This document shows, in pieces, positions 8,758 to 17,247 of a stretch of DNA of 64,000 nt. Both the position numbers and the translations under genes were made by a program. Source of the DNA: Polaribacter sp. Hel1_33_78 (GTDB lineage: Bacteria > Bacteroidota > Bacteroidia > Flavobacteriales > Flavobacteriaceae); contig NZ_LT629794.1 of the NCBI RefSeq assembly GCF_900106075.1, forward strand, positions 3,118,501 to 3,182,500. The letters run 5' to 3'. The stretch's first letter is position 1. Each line of letters opens with the position of its first letter. The notes beneath the pieces are model-generated. The model was not told where the DNA came from. It saw nothing but the letters and a program-made list of their open reading frames with translations, and ran no database searches.

Positions 8758-8802
8758 ATAACATAAAGGTAACATTCACTATTTAATGTGTTTGTAAATT
8801 TG
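8758..8802 (+). promoter_or_regulatory. Pho-box-like promoter of the phosphate transporter gene
   Basis: ATAACA (8758-8763) and GTAACA (8769-8774) lie 11 bases apart and begin 41 and 30 bases before the TTTG of a perfect -7 element, TAAATTTG (8795-8802). The ATG follows 20 bases later. Confidence 0.75.
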
Positions 8803-8821
8803 CAAAACTAAATTTTAAATT

Positions 8822-11101
8822 ATGGATAATATTTATTTACTTATTTTGATTGCTATAACGGTATTAGCTGTTGCTGATATAATTGTAGGTGTAAGTAACG
8901 ACGCAATTAACTTTTTAAATTCTGCAATTGGATCTAAAGCTCTATCTCTTAGAACTATTATGATTGTTGCTAGTTTAGGTATTTTTATAGGTGCCGTTTT
9001 TTCAAGTGGAATGACGGAAGTTGCAAGAAAAGGGATATTTGTTCCTGCTCAATTTGAGTTTGGAGAAATTATGCTAATTTTTATGGCTGTAATGATAACA
9101 GACATATTATTGCTAGATTTTTTTAACACACTAGGTCTACCAACGTCAACAACAGTTTCTATTGTTTTCAATTTATTAGGAGCTGCAGTAGTAATGTCTT
9201 TAATAAAAATTAGCCATTCAGAATCTGAGACTATCGCTGACTTAGGGAATTATATAAATACTGCAAAAGCAATTGAAATTATAACAGGAATTCTACTTTC
9301 TGTAGTAATTGCTTTCTCTGTAGGGGCATTTGTTCAATGGGTTTCTAGACTTATATTTACTTTTAATTATGAAAAAAGAATAAAAAATTTTGGTGTACTT
9401 TTTGGAGGTGTAGCATTAACTGCAATTACCTATTTCATCTTTCTTAAAGGTTTAAAAGGAACGCCCTATTATAAAGAATTAAAAAGTATATTAGATGGAA
9501 ATGAAATCTATATAATTATAGGAAGTTTTGTATTCTGGACGTTATTTTCATTTATCTTTGAAAAACTAACTAAAAAAACTGTTCTGCTTGTAGTTATTGC
9601 AATTGGAACTTTTGGATTAGCGCTAGCATTTTCAGGAAATGATTTAGTGAATTTTATTGGTGTACCAATGGCAGCGTATCATTCATACGAAGCATGGATT
9701 GCTGGAGGAATGGATTCCACGATGTCTATGGCAGTTTTAGAGAAAAAAGTTCCTGCTGAACCTGTATTATTATTTATTGCAGGAACAATAATGGTGCTTA
9801 CTCTATGGTTTTCTAAAAAAGCAAAAACAGTTGCCGAAACAGAAATTAGCCTTTCACGTCAAGGTGAAACTCATGAGAAATTTGAACCTAATCGTATCTC
9901 AAGGGCTATTGTAAAAGTTACTTCACAATTATCAAGTTATTTTTCTGCTGTAGTACCATCTTCAATTAGCGAAAGTTTAAGTAAAAGTTTTGAAAAACCG
10001 AATTTTACAATGACTAAGAACCAGAGTATAGAAGCTCCTGCTTTTGATATGATTCGTGCCTCAGTAAATTTAATGGTGGCTGGAGTTTTAATTGCAATTG
10101 CAACTTCTATGAAGTTACCATTATCAACTACCTACGTTACTTTTATGGTGGCTATGGGAACTTCTTTAGCCGATCGTGCTTGGGGAAGAGAAAGTGCTGT
10201 ATATAGAGTAGCTGGAGTTTTAAACGTAATTGGTGGTTGGTTTGGTACTGCAATAGGAGCTTTTATTGCTGCAGGAATTGTTGTATTCTTAATTAACTTT
10301 AATGCAATTGTTATAATACCAATTTTACTTTTATTAACTGTAATTTTATTATACAGAAACTACAAATTTCACAAAACAAAATCAACAAAAACTATTGATG
10401 AAGATAGTTTAAGTGAAGCTGAAGGCAGCTCTGTTCAAGGTGTTATTCATGAAAGTGCAAAAAACATTTCTAAAGTAGTTAAGCGTACTAATAAAATTTA
10501 TTCTAATACTATAGACGGTTTAGCAAAACAAGAATTATCATTACTTAAAAAGAGCAAAAATCAAGTTGTAAAACTTTCAGATGAAATTGATGATTTAAGA
10601 GATAATATCACTTATTTTATTAAAAATCTAGATGCATCTAGTTTGCAAGCAAGTGGATTTTATATTAATATTTTAGGTTACTTACAAGACATGTCTCAAT
10701 CTTTAGAATATATTTCTAAAATAAGTTATAGACACATTAACAACAACCATAAACAATTAAAATCAGGTCAAATTAAAGAACTTAAAGAGATTGTTGATAA
10801 GCTTGAAGTTTTATTTAGTGATATTGAAAAAGCATTTAAATCTGAGTCATTTGAAGAAATTGGAGTTATCTTGAATGAAAAGAAAATGGTTTATAATTTA
10901 TTAAATGAAAAAATCGAAAAACAGATTGAACGAACTCGTTCAGAAGAATCAAGTCCAAAAAACACAACTTTACACTTTGGGTTGCTTCTAGAAACGAAAG
11001 ATTTAGTTGATGCAACTATGAATCTTTTAGAAGAGTATCATAACTCTTTTGATAGTTCAATTGAGCCTGCTACGATTAGCGTTTCAAAAGAAAATAAATA
11101 A
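8822..11101 (+). CDS. Inorganic phosphate transporter (PiT family) with C-terminal PhoU-like domain
   Basis: The protein has 759 residues. Two PiT halves carry the family signatures: near the N-terminus GVSNDAINFLNSAIGSKA and LPTSTTVSIVFNLLG, and later FSGNDLVNFIGVPMAA and KLPLSTTYVTFMVAMGTSLADRAWG. About ten membrane segments fill residues 1-510. The rest (about 540-740) is soluble and helical and resembles PhoU/DUF47, which in other bacteria modulates phosphate uptake; here it is fused to the carrier. It moves phosphate across the inner membrane with a cation. It follows the OprO/P porin and has its own repeat-type promoter, so outer- and inner-membrane steps are probably co-regulated. Confidence 0.9.
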   Translation: MDNIYLLILIAITVLAVADIIVGVSNDAINFLNSAIGSKALSLRTIMIVASLGIFIGAVFSSGMTEVARKGIFVPAQFEFGEIMLIFMAVMITDILLLDFFNTLGLPTSTTVSIVFNLLGAAVVMSLIKISHSESETIADLGNYINTAKAIEIITGILLSVVIAFSVGAFVQWVSRLIFTFNYEKRIKNFGVLFGGVALTAITYFIFLKGLKGTPYYKELKSILDGNEIYIIIGSFVFWTLFSFIFEKLTKKTVLLVVIAIGTFGLALAFSGNDLVNFIGVPMAAYHSYEAWIAGGMDSTMSMAVLEKKVPAEPVLLFIAGTIMVLTLWFSKKAKTVAETEISLSRQGETHEKFEPNRISRAIVKVTSQLSSYFSAVVPSSISESLSKSFEKPNFTMTKNQSIEAPAFDMIRASVNLMVAGVLIAIATSMKLPLSTTYVTFMVAMGTSLADRAWGRESAVYRVAGVLNVIGGWFGTAIGAFIAAGIVVFLINFNAIVIIPILLLLTVILLYRNYKFHKTKSTKTIDEDSLSEAEGSSVQGVIHESAKNISKVVKRTNKIYSNTIDGLAKQELSLLKKSKNQVVKLSDEIDDLRDNITYFIKNLDASSLQASGFYINILGYLQDMSQSLEYISKISYRHINNNHKQLKSGQIKELKEIVDKLEVLFSDIEKAFKSESFEEIGVILNEKKMVYNLLNEKIEKQIERTRSEESSPKNTTLHFGLLLETKDLVDATMNLLEEYHNSFDSSIEPATISVSKENK

Positions 11102-11107
11102 CACAAT

Positions 11108-11163
11108 AATTGTAAAAACAAAAAATCATGAATTAGCTTTCATGGTTTTTTGTTTTTACAATT
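11108..11163. terminator. Long bidirectional terminator hairpin
   Basis: A stem of about 25 bases (11108-11132 with 11139-11163) with A- and T-rich arms and a six-base loop lies between the convergent PiT and patatin genes. Confidence 0.85.
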
Positions 11164-11172
11164 ATATTTTAT

Positions 11173-13371
11173 CTAAAACCAAAATCCTAAATTAAACAAC
11201 AAGTAATTTTTATTTGTGTCTGGAGACCAACTATATTTAATTTCGACTGGGCCAATTAAACTATTATAACTGTAACCAAAAGCGTAGCCAGATTTAATGT
11301 CTGTAAAATCATCCATGTTTTTAAAAACATTGCTGTCTAAACGGCCATAATTGGCAATAAAAGTTACGTAATTATTGTCTGAAAGAGCATATTTGAAGCT
11401 TAATTCTGATTTAAAAAAAGAAGTCTCAGATAATTCTGCAAAATCATAACCATAAAAAGATATAAAAGTGTTTATGTAATTTTTGTTGTAACCACCTAAA
11501 TAAAAATCAAAGACATCTGATGGTGTTTTGTTTAATGTAAAACCGGCTTCATTTGTTACTTGAAATGTAAGTTTATCTCCAAAACTTGTTGCAAAACCTA
11601 AAGTTCCTTTTCCTTGTAAAAAGGGTGTAAACTCTTCATTAGATCCTGACGATGCTCCGTACCACTTTGCATTTAAGTCTGCATGATATCCTTTTGTAGG
11701 AAAAATCTTATCATCATAAGTGTCTAACTTTAAATATCCAAAAGCGTTAAAATAATTACTATTATCAAAAATAGTTGCCTCATTGTTCGATGTGTATGTT
11801 TCTGTAGTTGCTTTTATATGCTTATGTTCCAATCCAAAACCCAAAGCAAACTTTCTATCGAAAGTAGTTTGCACAAAAAACTGATTTGTATTGTCTTTAT
11901 ATTCTAAGTTAATATTACCGACATTCGGAACCGCAGAAACTATGGAGTTAAATTTAGAATTTGCTCTAAAATGATTATACCTAGATCTTATACCGTAACT
12001 TAAATAAAAGCCATTGTCTACAAAATAATTTAGATTATATCTTAAATTATCTCCCAAAATCAAGTCTAAAGAAAATAAATCATTATTTACTAATAAATGC
12101 TTTTGACTGTAGTTCGCCAAAATTCCAGATTTATATAAAGCATCATAATGAATCCCTAACTTTAGATTCGCATTTTCTTTAGATTCTATTAAAAAAAAGT
12201 TTAGTTTATAAGAATTATCTTCCTTTTTAATAAAATTATACCGTATTCTATCATAATTTTTTGTTGCAGATAGCAAATAAATTCTTTTCGTAATTTCCTT
12301 TCTAGAAACGCTATCCCCTGCTCTAATTTTTAATTTACCTAAAACAAACGCTCTCGTATAATTTTTAAAACCCTTAACATCAATTTCGGAAACAAAATGT
12401 TTTTTATTAACGAGTTCTATCTTTTTCCTCTTCTTTTTTTGCTTTTGTTTTACCCCTATTGCTTTAAAAACGGTAGTAAATTTTGCTGCTTCTTCTATTC
12501 CATATTGCAGAATTTCTACTTTTTTATCAAAATCTACTACCTTATACTTAGACACTTTTGGATGAATATAAACATCTAACCTTTCTTTTTCCCTTTTGGT
12601 TACATCGTACATTTTATAACTACTAATCTGACTCATAATAGAAATAACAGAGTTGAGTTCTTCCTTTTGATACAGTTTTCCTTCTACATCCACACCAATA
12701 ACAATATCTATTCCTTTAGATTTCATTAAACTAACCGGAAAATTATTTGCAATTCCTCCATCAACCAATAATTTATTATCTAAAACAACCGGATTTAATA
12801 ACGTTGGGAAAGAGCCACTTGCTCTTAAAGCCAATGGTAAAGAACCTTTTTCTAATAACACAAGAGCCCCGGTTTCAACATTTGTTGCAATACAAAAAAA
12901 AGGTGTTGGAAGCTTGCTAAAATCGTCAATCCCTTCTATAGGCTCTAACAATTCTAATAAAAAATTTAAAATATTCTGACCTTTAGAAACTGCCTTTGGC
13001 AAAGCAATAGTGCCATTTATAACTGGAAGTGTAATTGCTGTTTTCTCACCAAATTCTTTTTCGAAAAATGTTTCTGAATTTCTTGGCAACTCATCCCTTA
13101 ACATGGAGATAAAGTCTGTCTCTAAGGCTATCTTCTCTATTTGTTCTCCTGAATATCCTGCAGCATACAACCCTCCAATAATTGCACCCATACTGGTGCC
13201 TCCAATATAATCAATATGAACGCCTGCCTTGTCAATCTCCTTTAAAACGCCTATATGTGCAAAGCCCTTTGCGCCTCCTCCGCTTAAAACTAAACCCACT
13301 TTTGGTTGTTTTTCTTGACTATAGCAAACTGCTGAAATCAATAAAAAAAAGATCACTAAAAATTTTTTCAT
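11173..13371 (-). CDS. Patatin-like phospholipase with POTRA and Omp85-type barrel
   Basis: The protein has 732 residues. A signal peptide (to about 19) is followed by a patatin domain with oxyanion loop GGGAKG (31-36), nucleophile elbow GGTSMG with Ser60, and the DGG motif with Asp204. A POTRA-like segment begins near residue 325 (VSEIDVKGFKNYTRAFV), and the rest (about 410-732) is a barrel ending LGFWF. This layout matches type Vd autotransporters such as PlpD and the flavobacterial patatin/BamA fusions: an outer-membrane lipid esterase. Its ATG overlaps the uvrC stop in an ATGA, so it is probably translated from the uvrC message. Confidence 0.9.
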   Translation of the reverse strand: MKKFLVIFFLLISAVCYSQEKQPKVGLVLSGGGAKGFAHIGVLKEIDKAGVHIDYIGGTSMGAIIGGLYAAGYSGEQIEKIALETDFISMLRDELPRNSETFFEKEFGEKTAITLPVINGTIALPKAVSKGQNILNFLLELLEPIEGIDDFSKLPTPFFCIATNVETGALVLLEKGSLPLALRASGSFPTLLNPVVLDNKLLVDGGIANNFPVSLMKSKGIDIVIGVDVEGKLYQKEELNSVISIMSQISSYKMYDVTKREKERLDVYIHPKVSKYKVVDFDKKVEILQYGIEEAAKFTTVFKAIGVKQKQKKKRKKIELVNKKHFVSEIDVKGFKNYTRAFVLGKLKIRAGDSVSRKEITKRIYLLSATKNYDRIRYNFIKKEDNSYKLNFFLIESKENANLKLGIHYDALYKSGILANYSQKHLLVNNDLFSLDLILGDNLRYNLNYFVDNGFYLSYGIRSRYNHFRANSKFNSIVSAVPNVGNINLEYKDNTNQFFVQTTFDRKFALGFGLEHKHIKATTETYTSNNEATIFDNSNYFNAFGYLKLDTYDDKIFPTKGYHADLNAKWYGASSGSNEEFTPFLQGKGTLGFATSFGDKLTFQVTNEAGFTLNKTPSDVFDFYLGGYNKNYINTFISFYGYDFAELSETSFFKSELSFKYALSDNNYVTFIANYGRLDSNVFKNMDDFTDIKSGYAFGYSYNSLIGPVEIKYSWSPDTNKNYLLFNLGFWF

Positions 13372-15170
13372 TTTTTTAAAGGATGGAAATATTCATATAC
13401 CTTTATCGCCCTTACGTTTCCTATTACTTCTATCAACTCTTCTTTCGAAGCTTCTTTAACACGTTTCGCCGACTTAAATTTACGCAATAAAGTTGTAATA
13501 GTTTGGGTACCTATATCAGGGATTTGCTCTAACTCAGATTTTATGGCACTTTTACTACGTTTATTTCTATGAAAAGTAATACCAAATCTATGTGCTTCGT
13601 TTCTTAAATACTGTGTAATTTTTAACGTTTCAGATTTTTTATCCAGATATAAAGGAATAGGATCATCAGGGTAATAAATTTCTTCCAACCGTTTTGCAAT
13701 TCCAATAATAGCAATTTTTCCTCGCAAACCTAAAATATCTAGACTTTTTAAGCCCGATGATAACTGTCCTTTTCCTCCATCAACAATAATTAATTGAGGT
13801 AATGATGCTCCTTCAGCTAATAAGCGTTTGTATCTTCTATACACCACTTCTTCCATAGATGCAAAATCATCTGGCCCCTCTACTGTTTTTATATTGTAAT
13901 GTCTGTATTCCTTTTTACTAGGTTTTCCATCTCTAAAAACAACACAAGCAGCCACAGGATGTGTGCCTTGAATATTCGAATTATCAAAACATTCTATATG
14001 CCTTGGATCTTCAGAAAGGCGTAAATCTTTTTTCATCTGCGCCATTATTCTTTTCACATGTCTGTCTGGATCAACAATTTTTATTTGTTTAAATTGCTCC
14101 TGTCTATAATATTTAGCATTTCGCTCAGAAAGTTCTACAATGCGTTTTTTATCACCTAATTTAGGAATAGTTACTTTTACACTTTCACCCAAATTAACTT
14201 TAAAGGGTACATAAATTTCTGGCGCCTGCGAGTTGAATCGTTGCCTTATTTCTACAATAAACAGTTCCAATAATTCTGTATCTGTTTCATCTAATTTTTT
14301 CTTGATTTCTGTTGTGTGTGATTGAATAATTGATCCATTTGAAATCTTTAGAAAATTTGCATAACCATGAGTATCATCAGAAATAATAGAAAACACATCA
14401 ACATTATTTATTGATGGATTTATAATGGTGCTTTTTGACTGATAGTTACTTAATAAATTCAGTTTTTCCTTAATTTTCTGGGCTTCTTCAAACTCCATTT
14501 TCTCAGCAAAACTGATCATCATTTCTTGAAATTTTTCTAAACTTTCTTTAAAATTTCCTTTGATGATGTTCCTTATTTCTTTGATAGAATCATTATAATT
14601 TGCCTCGGTTTCTAGCGCCTCACAAGCACCTTTACAATTTTTTAAATGATATTCTAAACAAACTTTGTATTTACCCTCATTAATACTTTTGTGGCTTAAA
14701 TCATAATTACAAGTCCTCAGTGAATACAACTCTTTTATCAAATCTAACAGCACTCTTACGGTTCTTACAGAAGTATAAGGACCAAAATATTCTGAACCAT
14801 CTTTGATAACTCTTCTGGTTGCAAAAATCCTTGGAAAACGTTCTTTTTTGATACAAATCCAAGGGTAACTTTTATCGTCTTTTAAGAGAACATTGTAACG
14901 TGGTTTGTATTTTTTAATTAAATTATTTTCAAGTAAAAGTGCATCTGTTTCCGTATTTACAACAATATGTTTTATACCTACAATCTTTTTTACTAAAACT
15001 CTAGTTTTACCATTTTCATGGTTTTTATTGAAGTAAGAAGCAACTCTTTTTTTTAGGTTTTTAGCTTTACCAACATAAATAATTATATCATCTTTATCAA
15101 AATACTGATAAACTCCAGGTTCATTTGGTAAGGTTTTAACTTGAAGCTCTAAAGATACAGACATGCTCAA
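13368..15170 (-). CDS. uvrC: Excinuclease ABC subunit C
   Basis: The protein has 600 residues, normal for UvrC. In order it shows the GIY-YIG nuclease domain (about 13-95, PGVYQYFDKDDIIIYVGKAKNL), a cysteine cluster at about 153-180, a UVR motif near 215-250, the UvrC RNase-H-like domain (CFDNSNIQGTHPVA and later VDGGKGQL) and a C-terminal helix-hairpin-helix (IPDIGTQTITTLL). It makes the dual incisions of nucleotide-excision repair with UvrA and UvrB. ATG at 15164 is an alternative start. The stop overlaps the next gene by four bases. Confidence 0.97.
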   Translation of the reverse strand: MSMSVSLELQVKTLPNEPGVYQYFDKDDIIIYVGKAKNLKKRVASYFNKNHENGKTRVLVKKIVGIKHIVVNTETDALLLENNLIKKYKPRYNVLLKDDKSYPWICIKKERFPRIFATRRVIKDGSEYFGPYTSVRTVRVLLDLIKELYSLRTCNYDLSHKSINEGKYKVCLEYHLKNCKGACEALETEANYNDSIKEIRNIIKGNFKESLEKFQEMMISFAEKMEFEEAQKIKEKLNLLSNYQSKSTIINPSINNVDVFSIISDDTHGYANFLKISNGSIIQSHTTEIKKKLDETDTELLELFIVEIRQRFNSQAPEIYVPFKVNLGESVKVTIPKLGDKKRIVELSERNAKYYRQEQFKQIKIVDPDRHVKRIMAQMKKDLRLSEDPRHIECFDNSNIQGTHPVAACVVFRDGKPSKKEYRHYNIKTVEGPDDFASMEEVVYRRYKRLLAEGASLPQLIIVDGGKGQLSSGLKSLDILGLRGKIAIIGIAKRLEEIYYPDDPIPLYLDKKSETLKITQYLRNEAHRFGITFHRNKRSKSAIKSELEQIPDIGTQTITTLLRKFKSAKRVKEASKEELIEVIGNVRAIKVYEYFHPLKK

Positions 15171-15480
15171 AAATAATGCTTTTAAAGAGATAAACTAGTC
15201 AATTCGCTAATTGAATTCAGCTAAAAAAAAGGAAGTTTGTATGTCTACCACTTGCCATCCATAAATAGTCGATAATTGATGAATTTTAGAAATCTCTTCG
15301 AGAAAACGAACTTTTGCTTATTTCTTTTAATGCTAAAATTTAGCAATGAAAAAACCAACTAAAAAACTAAAATACACCTTGAAATGCGTATTTAAAAAGA
15401 GGTTTATATTATACAATAGATTTAACTCAAGCTATTGAAAAATACTACAACCTTGTAAAGAATTTAAATAAATTCTAATT
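15171..15480. other. 310-base intergenic stretch, no recognised gene
   Basis: This stretch separates uvrC from the downstream end of lspA. A short plus-strand frame (ATG 15345, about 30 codons, lysine-rich) and an overlapping frame ending in KYYNLVKNLNKF at about 15475 may be remnants of a decayed gene, but neither can be identified. No clear terminator or repeat is seen. Confidence 0.4.
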
Positions 15481-16119
15481 TTATTTCTTATGCTCCTCTG
15501 TAAATTCTTTCACATCCTTTTCTTCTTTTGGAAAAGCGTGTTTGCTAAAAATAAAAAGTAAAGCAACACCAATGGTTATATAAGAATCAGCTGGATTAAA
15601 AATATACTGAAAAAAAGTAAATAGATCTCCTCCTACAAAAGGAATCCAATCTGGCAGATTTCCTGTCCAAATAGGAAAATAGAACATATCTACTACTTTT
15701 CCATAGAAAAGATTTCCATAAGGTTCATCAGCAAAAAGAGTTGCTACTTTATAGTCAGAATCGTCAAAAATAACTCCGTAAAAAACAGAATCTATAATGT
15801 TACCGACTGCACCAGAAAAAATAAGTGAAATACCAACAATAACGGCATTATGAACCTTTCGTTTTATATTACCCATTAGCCAGAATATAATTGCAGAAAC
15901 TGCAACTAATCTAAATAGGGTTAAAAAAAGTTTTCCAGTTTTTCCACCAAATTCAAAACCCATTGCCATTCCATTATTTTCTACAAAATGAATTTTAAAC
16001 CAATCAAAAATTAAAACTTCTTCTCCCAAAATAAAGTTTGTTTTTATATAGATTTTTAGTACTTGATCTAAAATTATTGTAAATAATACAGTAAGAATTG
16101 CCAGGTTCTTTTTGGACAT
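15481..16119 (-). CDS. lspA: Lipoprotein signal peptidase (signal peptidase II)
   Basis: From ATG at 16119 the protein has 212 residues and four membrane segments. Family motifs are LDQVLKIYI (18-26), ENNGMAMGF (47-55), GAVGNIIDS (103-111), VVDMFYFP with catalytic Asp144, and FNPADSYITIG with catalytic Asp178. It carries the extra loop between NIID and VVD usual in Bacteroidota. It cleaves prolipoprotein signals and so serves the several lipoproteins in this window. A longer frame opens at GTG 16140, but that codon overlaps a -7 element, so the shorter start is chosen. Confidence 0.95.
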   Translation of the reverse strand: MSKKNLAILTVLFTIILDQVLKIYIKTNFILGEEVLIFDWFKIHFVENNGMAMGFEFGGKTGKLFLTLFRLVAVSAIIFWLMGNIKRKVHNAVIVGISLIFSGAVGNIIDSVFYGVIFDDSDYKVATLFADEPYGNLFYGKVVDMFYFPIWTGNLPDWIPFVGGDLFTFFQYIFNPADSYITIGVALLFIFSKHAFPKEEKDVKEFTEEHKK

Positions 16120-16139
16120 TTTTTTTGAATTTGTGTTCA

Positions 16140-16147
16140 CAAAAATA
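16140..16147 (-). promoter_or_regulatory. -7 promoter element of lspA
   Basis: TATTTTTG on the minus strand matches TAnnTTTG. A transcript would start near 16133, 14 bases before ATG 16119. No clear -33 TTG is seen. Confidence 0.5.
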
Positions 16148-16162
16148 ACAATATTATTGTGT

Positions 16163-16807
16163 TTATTTAGTAGTTAAGAAAATATTAGCTTTTATTGTTG
16201 TTATAGAAAATTCTTTTTGATTTTTTTCTAATTTCTTTTGATAGGTTTTTTCATGAAAGCGCTCATCAATTTTTATTTTACCAACCTTAGAAATAATATT
16301 AATATTTGAATTTTCAAGAACCCCATAGATACTTCCTTCATACAATTTTATTGATGTATTTGCTTTAACCTGATTTAGTTTTACAATTCCTTTTTCAATA
16401 AAAATGGATAAATCCCCTAAATAATCTCTCGATTCTATGTTAATACTCTCTCCAAAAATAGTTACCCTTTTCCCTTTCGGAATTTTTACAATTACAGAAG
16501 CTCTGTGCAATCTTTCAGTAATAAATTTTCTAAAAACAGTTTCTTCTTTTTGTATTTTATGCATTTTAAATTCAACTTGTAAAAAATCATTCTTAACGTC
16601 GAAAAGAATATGCTGTTCATGAGGATTTTCTGCAAACAAGGTGATTTCTATAAAACCTGAAGTTGAGTTTTCTAATACAAAATCGTCTAAACCAATTGTT
16701 GAAATTTCTATTTCACTAAATTCGGTTTCAATTTTTTTTATGACTTTTTTTTGCGATAAAATCGCAGATGAAAATACTAAAAATAAAATGATCAAATTAT
16801 TTTTCAT
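16163..16807 (-). CDS. Secreted protein with DUF4097-like beta repeats, function unknown
   Basis: The protein has 214 residues. A signal peptide (MKNNLIILFLVFSSAILSQ) is followed by short repeated strands typical of the adhesin-like DUF4097/DUF2807 fold (for example GDLSIFIEKGIVKLNQVKANTSIKLYEGSIYGVLENSNINIISKVGK in outline, about residues 125-175). No catalytic motif is visible. It sits between lspA and a terminator that closes the ileS message, so it is probably its own unit. The name is structural guesswork; only secretion and the beta-rich repeat character are well supported. Confidence 0.65.
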   Translation of the reverse strand: MKNNLIILFLVFSSAILSQKKVIKKIETEFSEIEISTIGLDDFVLENSTSGFIEITLFAENPHEQHILFDVKNDFLQVEFKMHKIQKEETVFRKFITERLHRASVIVKIPKGKRVTIFGESINIESRDYLGDLSIFIEKGIVKLNQVKANTSIKLYEGSIYGVLENSNINIISKVGKIKIDERFHEKTYQKKLEKNQKEFSITTIKANIFLTTK

Positions 16808-16811
16808 TGAA

Positions 16812-16839
16812 CAAAAAAAGCTTCTTTACAGAAGCTTTT
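16812..16839 (-). terminator. Terminator of the ileS-dksA-like message
   Basis: AAAAGCTTCT (16816-16825) pairs with AGAAGCTTTT (16830-16839) with a four-base loop. The T run lies on the minus-strand side. Confidence 0.85.
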
Positions 16840-16864
16840 AGAATATTATAATATCATAAAACTA

Positions 16865-17242
16865 TTATTGTTTACGTTTCGCCTCTATACTTAATGTAGC
16901 ATGAGGCACTAATCTTAAACGTTCTTTTTGAATTAACTTACCTGTAACTCTACAAACACCATAAGTACCGTTTTCAATTCGTAACAATGCGTTATTTAAG
17001 TCTCTAATAAACTTTTCTTGTCTAATTGCTAACTGCACATTTGCTTCTTTGTTCATTACTTCAGAGCCTTCGTCAAAAGATTTAAACGATGGAGACGTAT
17101 CGTCTGTTCCATTGTCTGCATCATTCTTATATGCTGCTTTTAACAAATCCAAATCTTCTTGTGATCTTGCTATCTTTTTCTGAATTATTACCTTAAACTC
17201 TTCCAAGTCTTCTTGCGAATATTTTAGTTTCACGTCTGACAT
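16865..17242 (-). CDS. DksA/TraR-family protein with degenerate zinc finger
   Basis: The protein has 125 residues: an N-terminal coiled coil (about 8-90) followed by the DksA-like end GTYGVCRVTGKLIQKERL (92-109) and VPHATLSIEAK. DksA/TraR proteins enter the RNA polymerase secondary channel and adjust transcription, with ppGpp in Proteobacteria. Here only one of the four zinc cysteines remains (Cys97). This is common in flavobacterial homologues, which must fold without zinc. An acidic stretch at 41-59 (NDADNGTDDTS) could sit at the coiled-coil tip. It begins five bases after ileS, so the two are cotranscribed. Confidence 0.85.
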   Translation of the reverse strand: MSDVKLKYSQEDLEEFKVIIQKKIARSQEDLDLLKAAYKNDADNGTDDTSPSFKSFDEGSEVMNKEANVQLAIRQEKFIRDLNNALLRIENGTYGVCRVTGKLIQKERLRLVPHATLSIEAKRKQ

Positions 17243-17247
17243 AAACT

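Noticed and set aside
15345..15478. Two short overlapping frames in the uvrC-lspA gap
   Set aside because: They look as if they could be a frameshifted remnant, but no family could be named and the frames do not join cleanly.
16120..16140. GTG start for lspA
   Set aside because: The GTG overlaps the TATTTTTG -7 element, and the added residues are not part of the family.
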